From Notospermus geniculatus (lineage: Eukaryota > Nemertea > Pilidiophora > Heteronemertea > Lineidae), in the NCBI GenBank assembly GCA_002633025.1, contig NMRB01001838.1, positions 8,182 through 72,181 on the forward strand: a DNA stretch of 64,000 bases. Direction: 5' to 3'. Numbering within the stretch: position 1 is the first letter of the stretch; every line of letters starts with the position of its first letter. A program made the translations under genes and the position numbers. The notes beneath the pieces were generated by a model, which worked only from the letters and a program-made list of their open reading frames with translations, did not search any database and was not told the DNA's origin. Shown in pieces: positions 19,779-31,584 of this stretch.

Positions 19779-22091
19779 GACTGATGGACTCATCTTTAGA
19801 GCTGACAAGGAACAAAGAACTCAGGTGCATGGCCTAAGATGTCACACAATTCCATTTTGCATTATTGCAAACGTAGCCGTTTATCACCAATCTGAATATT
19901 GGTGACTCAAAAATAACAACAATGCTCGCTTTATTTACATTCCCAGACGCATGCCTCTGGCGCTAGAATGCTCTATGCCTTCATTAGCCGAAACAATGGC
20001 GATATTAGCAGTTTTTCTGTCCCCTGGTGCCAAATTTGTGCATGACACGTCGTCGCTTTGGGCAGACATTGTGTGAGTTTGCAAAATGTTTGCTTTGGTG
20101 CATGGTTTGATAGGTATTTCCAGGATTGTATTGTTTTAATTTCAAAACTTTTTACCTTTCATTTACAAAAAAATATGTACGTGTAAATCAAAAAATATAT
20201 CTGGAATTGGCTCATTTCTTTTGTGTTGATGAATGAAAACTTTTCATTTTGTAGCAAATTAAGTACAGTGTACATGTAAGATTTTAGAACAACAAATGCT
20301 GAGTGCCAGCAGCAATGAACTCTACAGACAAAACACTGATGTTACAATGTAAATTGTGAAAGAGATTTGTCAAATTGACACAAACTTTTTGCAACTGCTG
20401 CATGTCTCCATCCTAAACTCGTTCATCCTGCTCTTTGCAACTTGAAGGGAAGAATTGTGCAACTTGAAGGAAGAGATCAAAAGCTGAACCAGTCCATCTC
20501 CAGCTCATGGAGCAGTCGCTTTGGTTTATTGCACCATTGTGTTTCCATCATACGGCTCAAATCGACGTGTACTCAAATCCACTCAAGTCGATTTCAATCC
20601 TTCTTGAGTCTGGAGCCACAGGTGTCTGCTCTCCGATCCTGCCGTGACTCGATTAAATGCTCGTTTCCTAATTACCCCGGAATCTGATGCCAATCAATAT
20701 TACAGCAACAATTTGCGTCAACTTAGATCGAGAGCCTGTTTTATCAGTTTTTGATAAGGTGATTTGTTGAGCGATTAGGAAGACCTTCTCCTTGGCTCCA
20801 GCATTTAACCCCATCATGATCGGTGACTCCTCTTCTTTCAGCCTCACTGTAAAAACAAGTTGGTCCGTGGACATGGGTAAATTCCTTGTCCAAGTTTTTA
20901 GCCATTTCCCACAAGTTCATGGATCTGGGTATACATTGTAAAGTACCCATGGTTTTTGCTGATAGTACTCTATGGTGATAAACGCCATGGGCCCGGAGGA
21001 TCCAAAGTACGTACATGTAGAAGCAAGTATGGTAGGTCCATCTTACTCGTAGTGAGTTTGCTGTACCCATCATGTTGGTTCGCTATACCCATGGGTGTTG
21101 CAACCACGATACAGGACGATTTTTTACAGTGCTGAACCAAGTGTTGGACAACCAGAATTTGGTCTTTGCTTGTAGAGTAGTACCCACCCTCAAGCAGTTC
21201 AGGTACATGTACTTCCAATGTCACTTTCTTTGGTGACCCAAAATGTCAGATGTCGCTGAAGATTGTGGCTACAACAGTCCTAGCGCCAAGTATGAAGGAT
21301 GTTGGATACATGTAGGTCTGAAACATGACTAGACTACTGTCTTAAGATTTTAGTCCTTGAATGATTGGTGCTGGAGCATCATCAATTTGCAACATCCATC
21401 CCGAAGCCTCGTCAGTAACTCATTAGGCTCATCTCATCCTGCTCAAGTTTAACTCGGATAAACATCACCCGTGCTATGGTTTAATTTATCGCCGTTTGAT
21501 TTCTCAGTAAATTGAACAACGCTGCTCGGTATGACATTAATTTGACCAATAGGCAATTACGGCAATCAAGTTACGAATCAGAAGCAAGTTTGAGAAACCC
21601 ATCTTCTTCGCGCCTGATGAATATTGAGGAGTATGGGACGAGGAGGCAGGCCTGTTGCTGTGATTGGCAACAGTCAGTCACTGTTGCAACAGGCCAGAGG
21701 ATGGGAGTGTTGTGGGGACGCTCAGTACCCTAAAGTCCATGCTTAGGGAGGTCAAGGGGCTAGGTAGTCTGGTCAAGCATAAAGGTGCTTTTCTGAGGGA
21801 GGTCCAGACTGAGAGGACGGCCATCTTTGGCTCAGCCATGACAGTCAAGTGCCATCTCGCTCAGTGAGTGTTCAGGAACTGGCAGTAGACTATCAATCGC
21901 CAAGGCAGATGGACATGTATACTCCGGCAGGGTCGCAAAAGTGCAACAACTAGCATGCACAGCAAGTGACAAGAGTCGCAAAGACCCGTCTCTTACCCAT
22001 ACCCCACCTGGGTTGGACTGGCGGTATGGGACCTCGGGTGCACCAAAGCACGCCCAAGGAACCCCAGAGACGAAACTGGAATATCGGATGT

Positions 22092-22190
22092 GATGTTGTT
22101 CCATCCTGAAGAAATCAGGTAGGTTCTCTTAGAATTGCTCCCTTGCTCGAGCTAGGTAAGAGGACCTGATTTCTTCAGGATGGTGTTGTT
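22092..22190. repeat. Hairpin-forming inverted repeat
   Basis: CCATCCTGAAGAAATCAGGT at 22101-22120 is matched by ACCTGATTTCTTCAGGATGG at about 22164-22183, with partial pairing outward (TTGTT) and inward (TCTTA/TAAGA). The spacer is about 40 bp. It has no sister copy in the window. Confidence 0.8.
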
Positions 22191-24049
22191 CGGGATGCTG
22201 GATACAGTCCATAAATCCTTGGGGTTGACTAACCAACTTGGCCACTACAATACGGCCGGGTGGGCAGCAAGTGTCACCAAAAGAGGAAGAAGCTTACCAG
22301 TTTGCCACTCTCTTATTTGACTCGGATGTTGTCCTTGGTGGCTCCTGGACCAACAACATAACAATCCAAAGAACATGCAGCTGAACTTATCATCCAACTG
22401 CGGAACAAGTTAATGGCCTGCTAAAAAGTCTTCCAACTGTCCATGATGAAAAACTGGCCAGCCATAAATCAGTCAATTTCCCATCCATAATGGAGTAAGC
22501 AAGTAAACTATTGGTATTTCCTTTGATAGCCGCTGGCTTCATTATCCTTCAGGCAGTTGAGAACATTCCCTTACAGTCAGCTGCTGATGCGATCCATCTA
22601 ACCCCTGGACGTCTTTGTGTTTCTCCCGGGTAAGTACCAGGGAGTCGCTCTTGTCCAATTCTTGCCATGATTGGCTAAATTGGATTTAGGAAGTCCTGAT
22701 GCACTTGTCATTTGGCCGGGAGATATTTTTCGCTGATTGCGGAGACTGATGGGCCAACTAATGAACCACTTGTTGTTGACGGCGTTTGACTTTAATGGCT
22801 GCCAAACTTTGTGATTAATGGCGCAAAAGGAGAAGTTCTTTGAGAGATTTCGTGACCCGAGTTGCATGTTGAGTTTGAAAACTTCCAAAAGTTTTGTTGT
22901 AAAAGGATGCCTCCTGGATTGAACTTCAAGAATGGCGGACACATATAACCAAAGTTTTTCTCAACTTGGTTGTCCTGAAGCATCCTCTACTGATGCTGCC
23001 TAGTAGTTGTATCCCAAAACCTGAAGACATTCCTTGTGGAAAAAGTGCTATGTCAATCAACAGTTGCATCTAAAAAGTGTGACTCAGTTCCGGAGGTCAG
23101 CTTTAAACCCTACCGCAATAAATCTTCCCGAAGGCCAGTGAACCTCACAGGAAGACCACTGGTCAGGGCTACCGCAGCTGAAGCCGTGAAGTTCTGGATG
23201 AAAAAGAGCCTGATGCAGGAAGCATTTGAGTCCAAGTTCACAATCTAGATGCTGGATTTAGGTCTATTGCTGTCTGAAGTGTGGTTTAAAGGAATGCTTT
23301 GTATTTTATCATGGTGAACAACATCCACTTGAATCACGAGCAAGATCCATCAAGAGTCTTTCTTTTTCATCCCCAAAGACACTATTGATTCAATTCTCTC
23401 TATGAGACTTTCCTTCCGCTCGACTTGACCAGTCACATCGAGGCGGCCAGTTGGATTATTACCATCCAGCCTACAAGATATGAAGTATAGAGCCTTGCCG
23501 TTTGTTCCGTTGATGGGATCTGGCGATGTCGTCGTTGGAACGTTCCGGGGCAGACCAGATTGTCTTATCATGCTCAGGCCATCCAAAACCGATAACCATC
23601 CCATCGTCATTTTTATTGACCGCCTGTTGAATTATGCTTCTTGGAGCCTGTTGAATCTTATTCTGCGGTATATCATAATTGGTTCATCAAGAATATAATT
23701 AGACATGACAGGGGCGGCCCCGATCTCAACCCAATCAAGGATAAGACTTCCTGATACCAACTGCCACTGCCTAATTTTAGATATTGAATTGACGAACTCA
23801 TCCGTGGTGAGAGATAGGGGAGGAAATAGCCATCAAATCAATGTTTGGGATCAATGATGTTTTAAGTCTTGTGCAGCTGCAGGACGAGCAGTGAAATATT
23901 TCCTGGTGGTTGAATCCGTCCATAGTACTTCACCCAAGTTCTTGCTACAACGACCATTCAATCTTGCTGAATGTTTCTTTCAGCCTATTAAGTGGTTATC
24001 TCATCCGGTCAGCTACCGAGCGGCATGTCCCACCAGCCTGGGCCCAGGC

Positions 24050-24262
24050 GGGAGTAATCATCCCTGGCTCTCATGTCCATTGCATGGGAGAGCAAGTGAT
24101 GGTGCCTTGAGCCTTGCCCCGGTGCAATGGCAAGCAAGACCCCATCCAAGTGAGAAACACTTAGTAGCATGAAAGGGCCTATTTCATACTTACCAGGGCC
24201 GATGATGCCTTGGCATTTGCCATAATGGAAAAATCCAGTACAAATACATTCAAGAGATGGGC
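24050..24262 (+). repeat. Diverged dispersed repeat, copy 1
   Basis: It shares with 43996-44186 the ordered words ATCCCTGGC/ATCCCTGAC, GCATGGGAGAG, GGTGCCTT, CCCATCCAAGTGAG, CCAGGGCC, GATGGAAAAA or ATGGAAAAA and AGTACAA. Similarity is moderate, so the copies are old. Class unknown. Confidence 0.6.
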
Positions 24263-24359
24263 GCTTTCTAATGGTTGAACAATAGGTTCGGATTCATTGT
24301 AAATATAACTGATGGATCCAGAAGGCCTATGTAGTTTGGTCACTGATGATCATAGTATA

Positions 24360-24530
24360 CAGTGGACTCTAAGGACACCTCTGTGACTGACAAATGCTAT
24401 CCTTAATTGAGGGGTGTCCTGATTACAGAGGTCAAAATCAATAGAAACGGTCAATTTGGGACTGAACTTCAGTGTCCTTAATAGAGAGGTGTCCTCCTGG
24501 CAGAGGTGTCCGCTAAGGGAGGTTCCACTG
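24360..24530. mobile_element. TA-flanked MITE with CAGTGG termini
   Basis: TA|CAGTGGACTCTAAGGACACC at the left and GGAGGTTCCACTG|TA at the right. The interior alternates GAGGTGTCC and GGACACC words, giving multiple hairpins. TA target and CAGTGG ends fit a Tc1/mariner/pogo-type non-autonomous element. Confidence 0.75.
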
Positions 24531-25455
24531 TACTTTCCTCAGATTTGGTACAATAGCCTACAGTTAGCATGGTTTAGTGTGACTCTAGTTGAAGCATGTC
24601 AGTGCTATTTGATAGCCTGTTGTTTCCATCTGTGACTGGATGTTTTAAAAATAGTAAAAGATCTCTGCCCAAATCCTTAAAACACCACCAGTATCCTCTC
24701 TCTTTCATCAATCTAAGACCAGATCATGATTTTTACACAGAAAGACATGTGATTAAGACAGGATGCTATCAAAAAGTCAAAGAGAACAAGAATGGTCGGA
24801 TATGAAAGGATCAAAGCAGTCAATGAGTAACTCACCCTGTCACCAACGATGATGACATCCTGATGGACACATCAAATGGTGCATTTTTCAAAGGTTCCAA
24901 ACATGGTTAATTGAATAAGATTTATACTGAAAATCATTCCTTTTCCCAGTCAGTAAGATGAAAAATAGGCCAATTAGCCGACAGGACGTCTCGTTGCCGA
25001 GGCAGCACGATTTCATCTTTTATGGCTTATCTTGGCGATTTGATGCGAATGGCTGAATTGTTTAATCATGTATCTCGTAGAGGTCTACGCTCATCATCAT
25101 TGGACTAAATGAGTAGTGTATTAATCATAAAGGAAAAATCAGAAAAGCAGTTTCGAAAAAAGAGTTGAACCGACATCAAAGGGAGGAATTGGTTTAAGAT
25201 GTTCAGGGTGATTCATTTATACCATTTGTAATAGGAAAAGTAAAACAAGTAATAAGCATGATTTGACTTCTTGCCGAACAGTCATATAGTAGCAAATCCT
25301 GACATCGCATTTTGGGATGTCAAGGTTGGTAGTAATGAAGCCATTGTGATCCTAAACATGTTGGATTGAACTAGGAGTGAAGGTGCTTTGTGTTAGTTTC
25401 AGAGTTTGCTGTTAGGTGGTGCCTGGTGTGTGCTTCCTTTAGTGTGTGACAGGGA

Positions 25456-25794
25456 GGCTATGCACCAGATAGACTTAGTACCTGGTCCTACCGATGGTGT
25501 CGCTTTTGAATGGTAGGACCAGTGTTGGCCGCCATTTGTGGAGGAATTCTGACAGTGACGTCACTTGAAAATTTTATGTAAATTATGTAAATTTATTCAA
25601 TTCTCAATACGGCTGACGTACCATGTTAAAAATAGAAAATCTATCAACATAATAGTTCACATACTTACCACCTGCGCCAGCACCAACCACTCAGAGGCAC
25701 GAAGGCGGTAGGCACGCCCGGTCCTTACATAATTATGCAAAAGCCCGATGTAAAATAGTTACATGTAGGATCGGGTACCAGTCTATGCACCAGA
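25456..25794. repeat. Insertion bounded by a 13-bp direct repeat
   Basis: CTATGCACCAGAT occurs at both borders (near 25457 and 25782). The first and last bases of the interior (GTACCTGGTCCTACC and GGATCGGGTACCAG) are loosely inverted. A 13-bp target duplication suggests retroposition, while inverted ends suggest a DNA element, so the class is unresolved. Confidence 0.5.
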
Positions 25795-26104
25795 TCGTTC
25801 AAGTTTACTCAACTTGTGGCTATTTTTCAACCCAAGATCATCCAGAGTGTTCCTGTAACCAAAGGCTTCAGATATTCATACTTGAGTCAATATACATTCC
25901 AGTTCACATAGAGGCAGTTAGTTCTTGTGTAAAAATCACTAAAGTGGTACTGGCCTGCGATCTCTCTGAGAGTGTAGTGTGTTGCGCTGTGCATTCGTTA
26001 ATGGTATGCACATGCCAGAGCACATACAACTCTATCTTGCATCCATTCATTGACTGTCCAGCCATTGAATAAAGCCAAGTTTCTTGGTGTCGCAGCATCC
26101 ACAT

Positions 26105-26312
26105 TTGTGACCCCGCTCTCAGCTGGTAAAAGCAGACCCATGTCGCTCTTATCTTGGCAGGTTGAGACCTAATGTTTGTCAGTTTCAGTATTTTCTGTCT
26201 ATTATGAAATCTGAAGCAATCTATTTCTTCCATTCTCTACTGGTGTCATCTTAGTTCGTTGAGGCTCACGTTCTGAGCAACATGTGTCTGCTTTTGCCAG
26301 AGCAGGTCACAT
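26105..26312 (-). mobile_element. GTGACC-ended MITE, copy 1 (diverged ends)
   Basis: The interior is the inverse of 39618-39829: TTTCAGTATTTTCTGTCTAT here and ATAGACAGACAATATTGAAA there. Other shared words are TCTTAGTTCG and CATTCTCTACTGGTGTCAT. Ends TTGTGACC and GGTCACATTT are inverted. Confidence 0.75.
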
Positions 26313-28095
26313 TTGCTTTGCTTCCTTTTGCTTTCCTTGACAGGAATTTTATTCCAAAAAATCTTCCATTTCAGCATTTCAGTCTTACTACAACAAGTGT
26401 GAATGTTGTAATCTTACCCTCCAAAATCTTACCAACTCTCGAGGTGTCTTAGTCATTGCCTTGCATGATGACAAGACAGTTCACTTTTACTACATGAAGC
26501 ACTCGTGTTGTCCTAATGGAGACTACGATTTGGATACTTCGGCAGGTTGCAGGGTGACTCTACATGGCATCTGAATGATCTTGGTCCCAATTTGTCAATG
26601 TGTTGGGATGAAAAATCAAACAATCAGAGTGTAGAAAATTCTATCTCTGATTTGATAACTCTTTAGTATTTTATATCATTTCAATGAAAAAGTTCAGCAC
26701 AATTTCGAAGAATGCTGACACGTCCTTCAATCTGTAATTACAAGTTGACCAAATTACTATAATTCTGAGATATCGGAATTCAAGTGCTATTACGGAAAAA
26801 AACATGTCACTTGTTACACTGCAGAACCAATAACATCCATTTCAACTAATTAAAACTGTTAGATTTTAATCAGTTTTGACTGCCCCGGGAACACATGAGT
26901 GGCAACTTCAATTTCTTGAGAAGAAATTTTGACATAGGTTATTGGACAATTAAATCCTCAAAACCAGTCATGCTAAATAATAAACAGGGCAGTGGTGATT
27001 CACTGTTCGGCCTGAAATCTGTTGCTTTGGACCAAACTCACTAGCCCAGTGGTACGGCGTTCTGCGTTTTCGGTTTGCTCCACTTGTACCACTGGCTTCA
27101 TACGCCCTCATCACTCTGCTCAGAATGAGCAGAATGAATAAAAACTGGTCTACAGCTAGTTTTCCACCCTTATAAAATCATAATCGTACTGTCAAGTTTA
27201 GAAGTGTACCAAAACACCAAACACACCATGATTTTAAAACATTTGTTCATTATTTTGCATTGCACTTTTTTGCGGCGGATTACACGTATGGCTGTGCTTC
27301 AGTTCAGTCGTTCCGGCAGAAATAGTTTCTATTTTAGAAGCAACCAAATCGATGAACCAATCAGCTTTGTCGAATTTAATCACATGATTTTGTGAGTGTA
27401 AACACATAACCACGTGCAACAAGGAGACAGCCATCTTAAATGACGTCATTCCTACGCGAAAAGAAGTACGGGGCATGACATTTGAAGGCAGAGTCAGTAA
27501 GGTGAAACCGTCTGACCTCTGCGTTGGAGATTGGCTTTGGACGCCACCGTCAGAAAGCATGAACACCAGGCATGAGTTATGTTCCAGATGGAAACATCCA
27601 TTTGGCAGCCAAACGGCTTATTTCATCACTGAGAGCTTTCGCAGCATCCAACCAACGTATATCCACCTGTCTTCAATTAGGTAATTCAAAAAGTCAAATT
27701 CACTGCCGGTGATGCCCTTGATGCAAGGTGGTGCAGAGAAGAAGCTGAGTGATGAAAGACAACATAATGATTTAACCCTAATTGGAAGTAATTTATCTCG
27801 AGAAAATTGAGGAGGAAGACCACTTACTCATCTGAAATCTACAGGTATATAGGATAAGACCTTCCCTCTGGGACAAGATAATGAGAGAAATGCATGTGGC
27901 TTCTCAGGATGCAAGGTTGCAGCAAGGGTTGCAGAAAGATGTCATAATTGCTTTAGCAGATTCTTCAGGCTTAATTAGCTAAGTTAGCAACATGTTGCAG
28001 ATTCACAAATCAAGACCAGTACCACCTGGTAGGGTGTAAGCAGAAACAGAATGAGAAACAGAAACATCCTGATGTAGAGTTTAGATGAGTCTTAA

Positions 28096-28545
28096 GCCGT
28101 GTTTTACACCTGCCAAAAATCAGGTGAACTTGGACCGGATCGAGTACGGTACGGCCAAAAAGTGGCAGTGTAAACCTGCCAAAGCGTACCCGGTCCGGAG
28201 CACAAGTGAACCGTACCAAAACCCGCAGAAGGAGGTGATCTCGGTCTGGACCGAGTACGGTACCCCAACCAAATGTGCTGTGAAAACCTGACACACGGCG
28301 AACTGAACCGAGTCCACTTATCTGGGACAGTATTGAGCATGCGCACACTTCGTCCTTGCGTCACCGCGGGAAAACTCGGCATGCATTACGCGCCAGTTTC
28401 TTACCTCCACTGAATGGAGAGCGTACTTCAGGTATGTTGCGCGGTGACTCATCGCTGCAGTCTAAATGGTACAAATAAAGTGGATGTGGTCCGGTCCGAG
28501 CGTGGTTCACTTCAACTGGACCCAAAATGTTTGGCAGTGTANGAA
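28096..28545. mobile_element. MITE with TTACACCTGCCAAA termini
   Basis: The left end GTTTTACACCTGCCAAAAAT and AGGTGAACTTGGACCGG is mirrored by CCGGTCCGAGCG, GTTCACTTCAACTGGACCC and TTTGGCAGTGTA at the right. Internal copies of CAGTGTAAACCTGCC and CGAGTACGGTAC show further folding. It contains one ambiguous base (28542). Overlapping ORFs on both strands are by-products. Confidence 0.7.
28542..28542. other. Ambiguous base
   Basis: A single n in the right terminus of the MITE at 28096-28545. Confidence 0.95.
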
Positions 28546-28864
28546 CAAATCTCCTGGATAATGACAATGACATAGCACAAGTTCTAGGGATAGTTGGTTA
28601 TAGTCAAAGCAAAGCCCCCACCTTCCAAGGTTTGATGTTTCATGCATAGTTCATGCATGAAATGAGCATGAAATTGAAACATAAAAGGTACATTGCATAA
28701 AGTATGCCCCTCACACGATGGATGCGTGTTTGATGCAAGCATCGGCGCTCTCTTGATGGCAACAAAGATGTTGACATCTTTGCTCATCATCCTCTGTTCA
28801 TTGAACAGTAGAGTATCAGAATTTATCACACTATTGGGTACTCGTTCTTGAATGTGGTACTCAC

Positions 28865-28918
28865 CGCTGGGAAACTTCTGACCGTAAAATCCATCTCCAA
28901 TTCCCATCAGACCAGACT
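28865..28918 (-). CDS. Candidate 54-bp antisense exon, unknown product
   Basis: On the minus strand a pyrimidine-rich tract (TTTGCTTCTTTCTTTAGCAG) is followed by 54 bases and then GTGAGT, a strong donor. The open frame across it reads SGLMGIGDGFYGQKFPSG, which looks protein-like with spaced Gly and aromatic residues, but I do not recognise it. No neighbouring antisense exon was found. It could be an exon of a nested minus-strand gene or a chance arrangement. Confidence 0.2.
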
Positions 28919-29658
28919 CTGCTAAAGAAAGAAGCAAATGGTGTAAGCAATTAGAATGAACAAGTGTGCACGTCACCTGAGTAGACCCAGGGGCATCAAT
29001 TGAATCACACCCTTAAGTTTTTGTGCAAGTCTCTGAGTCCCTTGACTATCAATTCATTTCTCTGTATCCTTGCTGAGGTGTCGAAGTACCTCCACAGGTA
29101 GTTGGGAGCTGTTTGCAGAATCTAATTCTCGAGGGAGGCAATCCAGTGGAATCCGAAGGTGATATCAATTCACGTTTTTGGTTTCTCTGATCCTGCAGCT
29201 GGCCATGCCATTTCCAAAGAACCAACATCTCTATACGCTAAAATGATCTTGCCTGCATATAGTTAGAATGGCATGGAATAGCATGTCTTCAGATCACCAA
29301 AGGAATTTAAAAATGCATTGACAAGTTCATGTCCTTGTGGTCTCGAACCTGATGGCATGTTAGCGATTGCATGTGTGCTCAATATCAGGCTGTTGCTTTC
29401 TTCCTATGATTCCCTTGTGTACTTAGGTGCATGTTGCCGGCAGTTGAGAACATTCTCCTCAGTCCTTGATGGTTCTTGAGGCTAATTGCTCCTTAACCCT
29501 CTCTGGAGGTATTACATGTACCTTTAGCCAAGGCTAGACGTCCTTGATAGTAGGCCGGCGTGTCTACAGGGGGACATTATTTGCATCATTATCACTCACC
29601 TTGCAAATTCTCAAGACAAAACTGCTCAGCAACAAAATTTCTTCACAGGTTGGACAAA

Positions 29659-29851
29659 TGTGACCCGTTGCAGGAAAAGTAGGCGCTTTTGCAGGTGATC
29701 ATCACTGCTCATCAGTTTACTCAACTATCATCACCACTGTCCACTAATATTGTCAACCTGCAGAGATGTACATTTCAGCTATTATGTTGTAAGGCCATTA
29801 ACCCTTTCCTCGGTTGCAACAATTGCACCTGCTTTTGCTAGGTTGGGTCAT
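29659..29851 (+). mobile_element. GTGACCCG-ended MITE, copy 1
   Basis: It starts TGTGACCCGTTGCAGGAAAA and ends CCTGCTTTTGCTAGGTTGGG TCATA. The inverse copy is at 48741-48930, sharing AAGGCCATTAACCCTTTCCT as GGAAAGGGTTAATGGCC, plus GTCAACCTGCAGA and AGATGTACATTTCAGC. Confidence 0.8.
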
Positions 29852-30149
29852 AAATGTTGGCAGTGCCTGTCCAGCTGAGGGGCTTGCCAAAAATGCTGTT
29901 AGAACTGTTGAGAAAGAAACAAGAATGTTCTATTATTGAATGCTACCTAGTTTTGAGTGGTCAAAAAAATGTGTAACTTTCTCATTAGACAAAGAACATC
30001 TTTTCGATTTAGAGCTGTTTATCTTGGTGTTGATCAGATTTCAACAGGTTGTTGCTATATTGAAGCAAATTGTTTAGAAAGACGCAAAGCGCAAACTTCA
30101 GGATATCTCAGAACGGCATCTAATTCTGACAGCTTGCTATTTCTAAACT

Positions 30150-31584
30150 GATTATTTTCAATAAACTTCTGAGAAAAACCTCGACTTGTCTGAATAGTTA
30201 TCTTTATTTTGGAATGTCTCTATGTATCAACCATCAACAGAAGCTTACTTAAAAAATTGCCAGTGTGTGCACAGGCAGTTAAAGATACAGTCAAAAAAAT
30301 TCTTCCAACATGAAACCCCTGCAGCATTTGTTTGATGTGAAATCTTGCAGCACTTTTAAAACTTCATCCCATTGTTGAACACGTTGTCCTTTCTCCTGTT
30401 AGTTCTTTGAATTCCTTCATTACTTGTGTTTCTTTCAGCCTGTTGAAACTGACTTTAGTTTGTGATAAACTTTCCTTATCAATCGTTGGTGCTCAATGAG
30501 TTTTCTTTTCCACTTCGCGAAATTCTTGGCGTAAAAAGTGATACCTTCCAAGCAACCTCAAGTGGCCGCTGAAATTGAAATGATCTTTATCAACTCTTTG
30601 CTACTGTTGCCATCATCAGGGATAGCCTGGCCAACATCAAAGAAAATTTACCATTCCCTTTGGTAGTACCTTTCATCTTCTTGGCTGGCAGCTCTTCTTA
30701 AAATAATCACATATTGAAAAAGTGTCGTAGTGTTTTGTTTTGTTGTGGATGCATGAGATGAGTAAGAAACTGGTGATTTTTTTTGCAGAACAGTTTTGGT
30801 TTTAAGAACTCTCTCTGAAGCAGTATTCCATCAGTTTCCCCTGAACACGCCAAATGTGTGAACGACAGGCCCCAATGGAAAACAAGGGAAAAAAATTTCT
30901 AAAGAAAGTTATTGGGAAACTGCATCTCTAATAAAAGCCTTTGTCTCCAAACGTGGTGACTTCATCTTGACTTTATTCCTGTATAATGACTCCCAAAGGC
31001 CTATCTGGGTTCGTAGAAAGCTTTTAGTTGGCATGAATCACTGGCTTGGGGGTTTCACTATGGCAACGCTTCTCTTTTCATTGTGGTGTGTTAGTTCCTT
31101 TTCTTCGTTCAGAGGAAACTGGTGAAGACATGTTAGTTATGCCTGCGGGGATATTTCTCAGCAATGTATGTTACATTTTTGCAAACCCTAGTCTATCAGT
31201 ATCACTAGAACATGGAGCATTCCATGATGGTGACATATTTGTGTGGCGGTCTAGGAAAACCCGTCGGATGTCACATTTGAGGAAGTGTTAATGGCCTTGG
31301 TGACCCGCACGTTTCAATAGCTGAAATGTACTTCGTAACAGGTAAACAGTAGTAGATCAATGCACAGGCAATCTGACAGCCCTTGTTGATCGTTCAGTGA
31401 CATCCGCCAGGTTTTCCTAGACCGCCACACATTTTCTGAGACACCCTGTCAAAAGAGAGGTTTTCTAGGGTTTCTTGCTATGCAGCAGATCCTCAACACT
31501 GTCACAGCTCACCAACACTTCGACCTCTCTCTCTTATCGGATCCTGTTTTCTCTGCCATGTAAACCAATCCTCCAGACCTGATA
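30150..31584 (+). repeat. 1.4-kb tandem duplication, unit 1
   Basis: It runs from TTTTCAATAAACTTCTGAG to CCAGACCTGATAT and is repeated at 31585-33107 with roughly 97% identity by eye outside insertions. Shared landmarks are TTGCCATCATC, CACCAAGTGG-type words and GGTTTCACTATGGCAACGC. Unit 1 carries a 191-bp MITE (31240-31430) absent from unit 2, and one extra T near 31181 that shifts the frame relative to unit 2. Confidence 0.9.
31240..31430. mobile_element. MITE with GTGTGGCGG termini and 4-bp target duplication
   Basis: The termini GTGTGGCGGTCTAGGAAAAC and GTTTTCCTAGACCGCCACAC are perfect over 20 bp and continue with CGGATGTCAC/GTGACATCCG. Unit 2 of the duplication supplies the empty site GACATATTTTCTGAG; here the element is flanked by ATTT on both sides, so the target duplication is ATTT. 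Confidence 0.9.
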
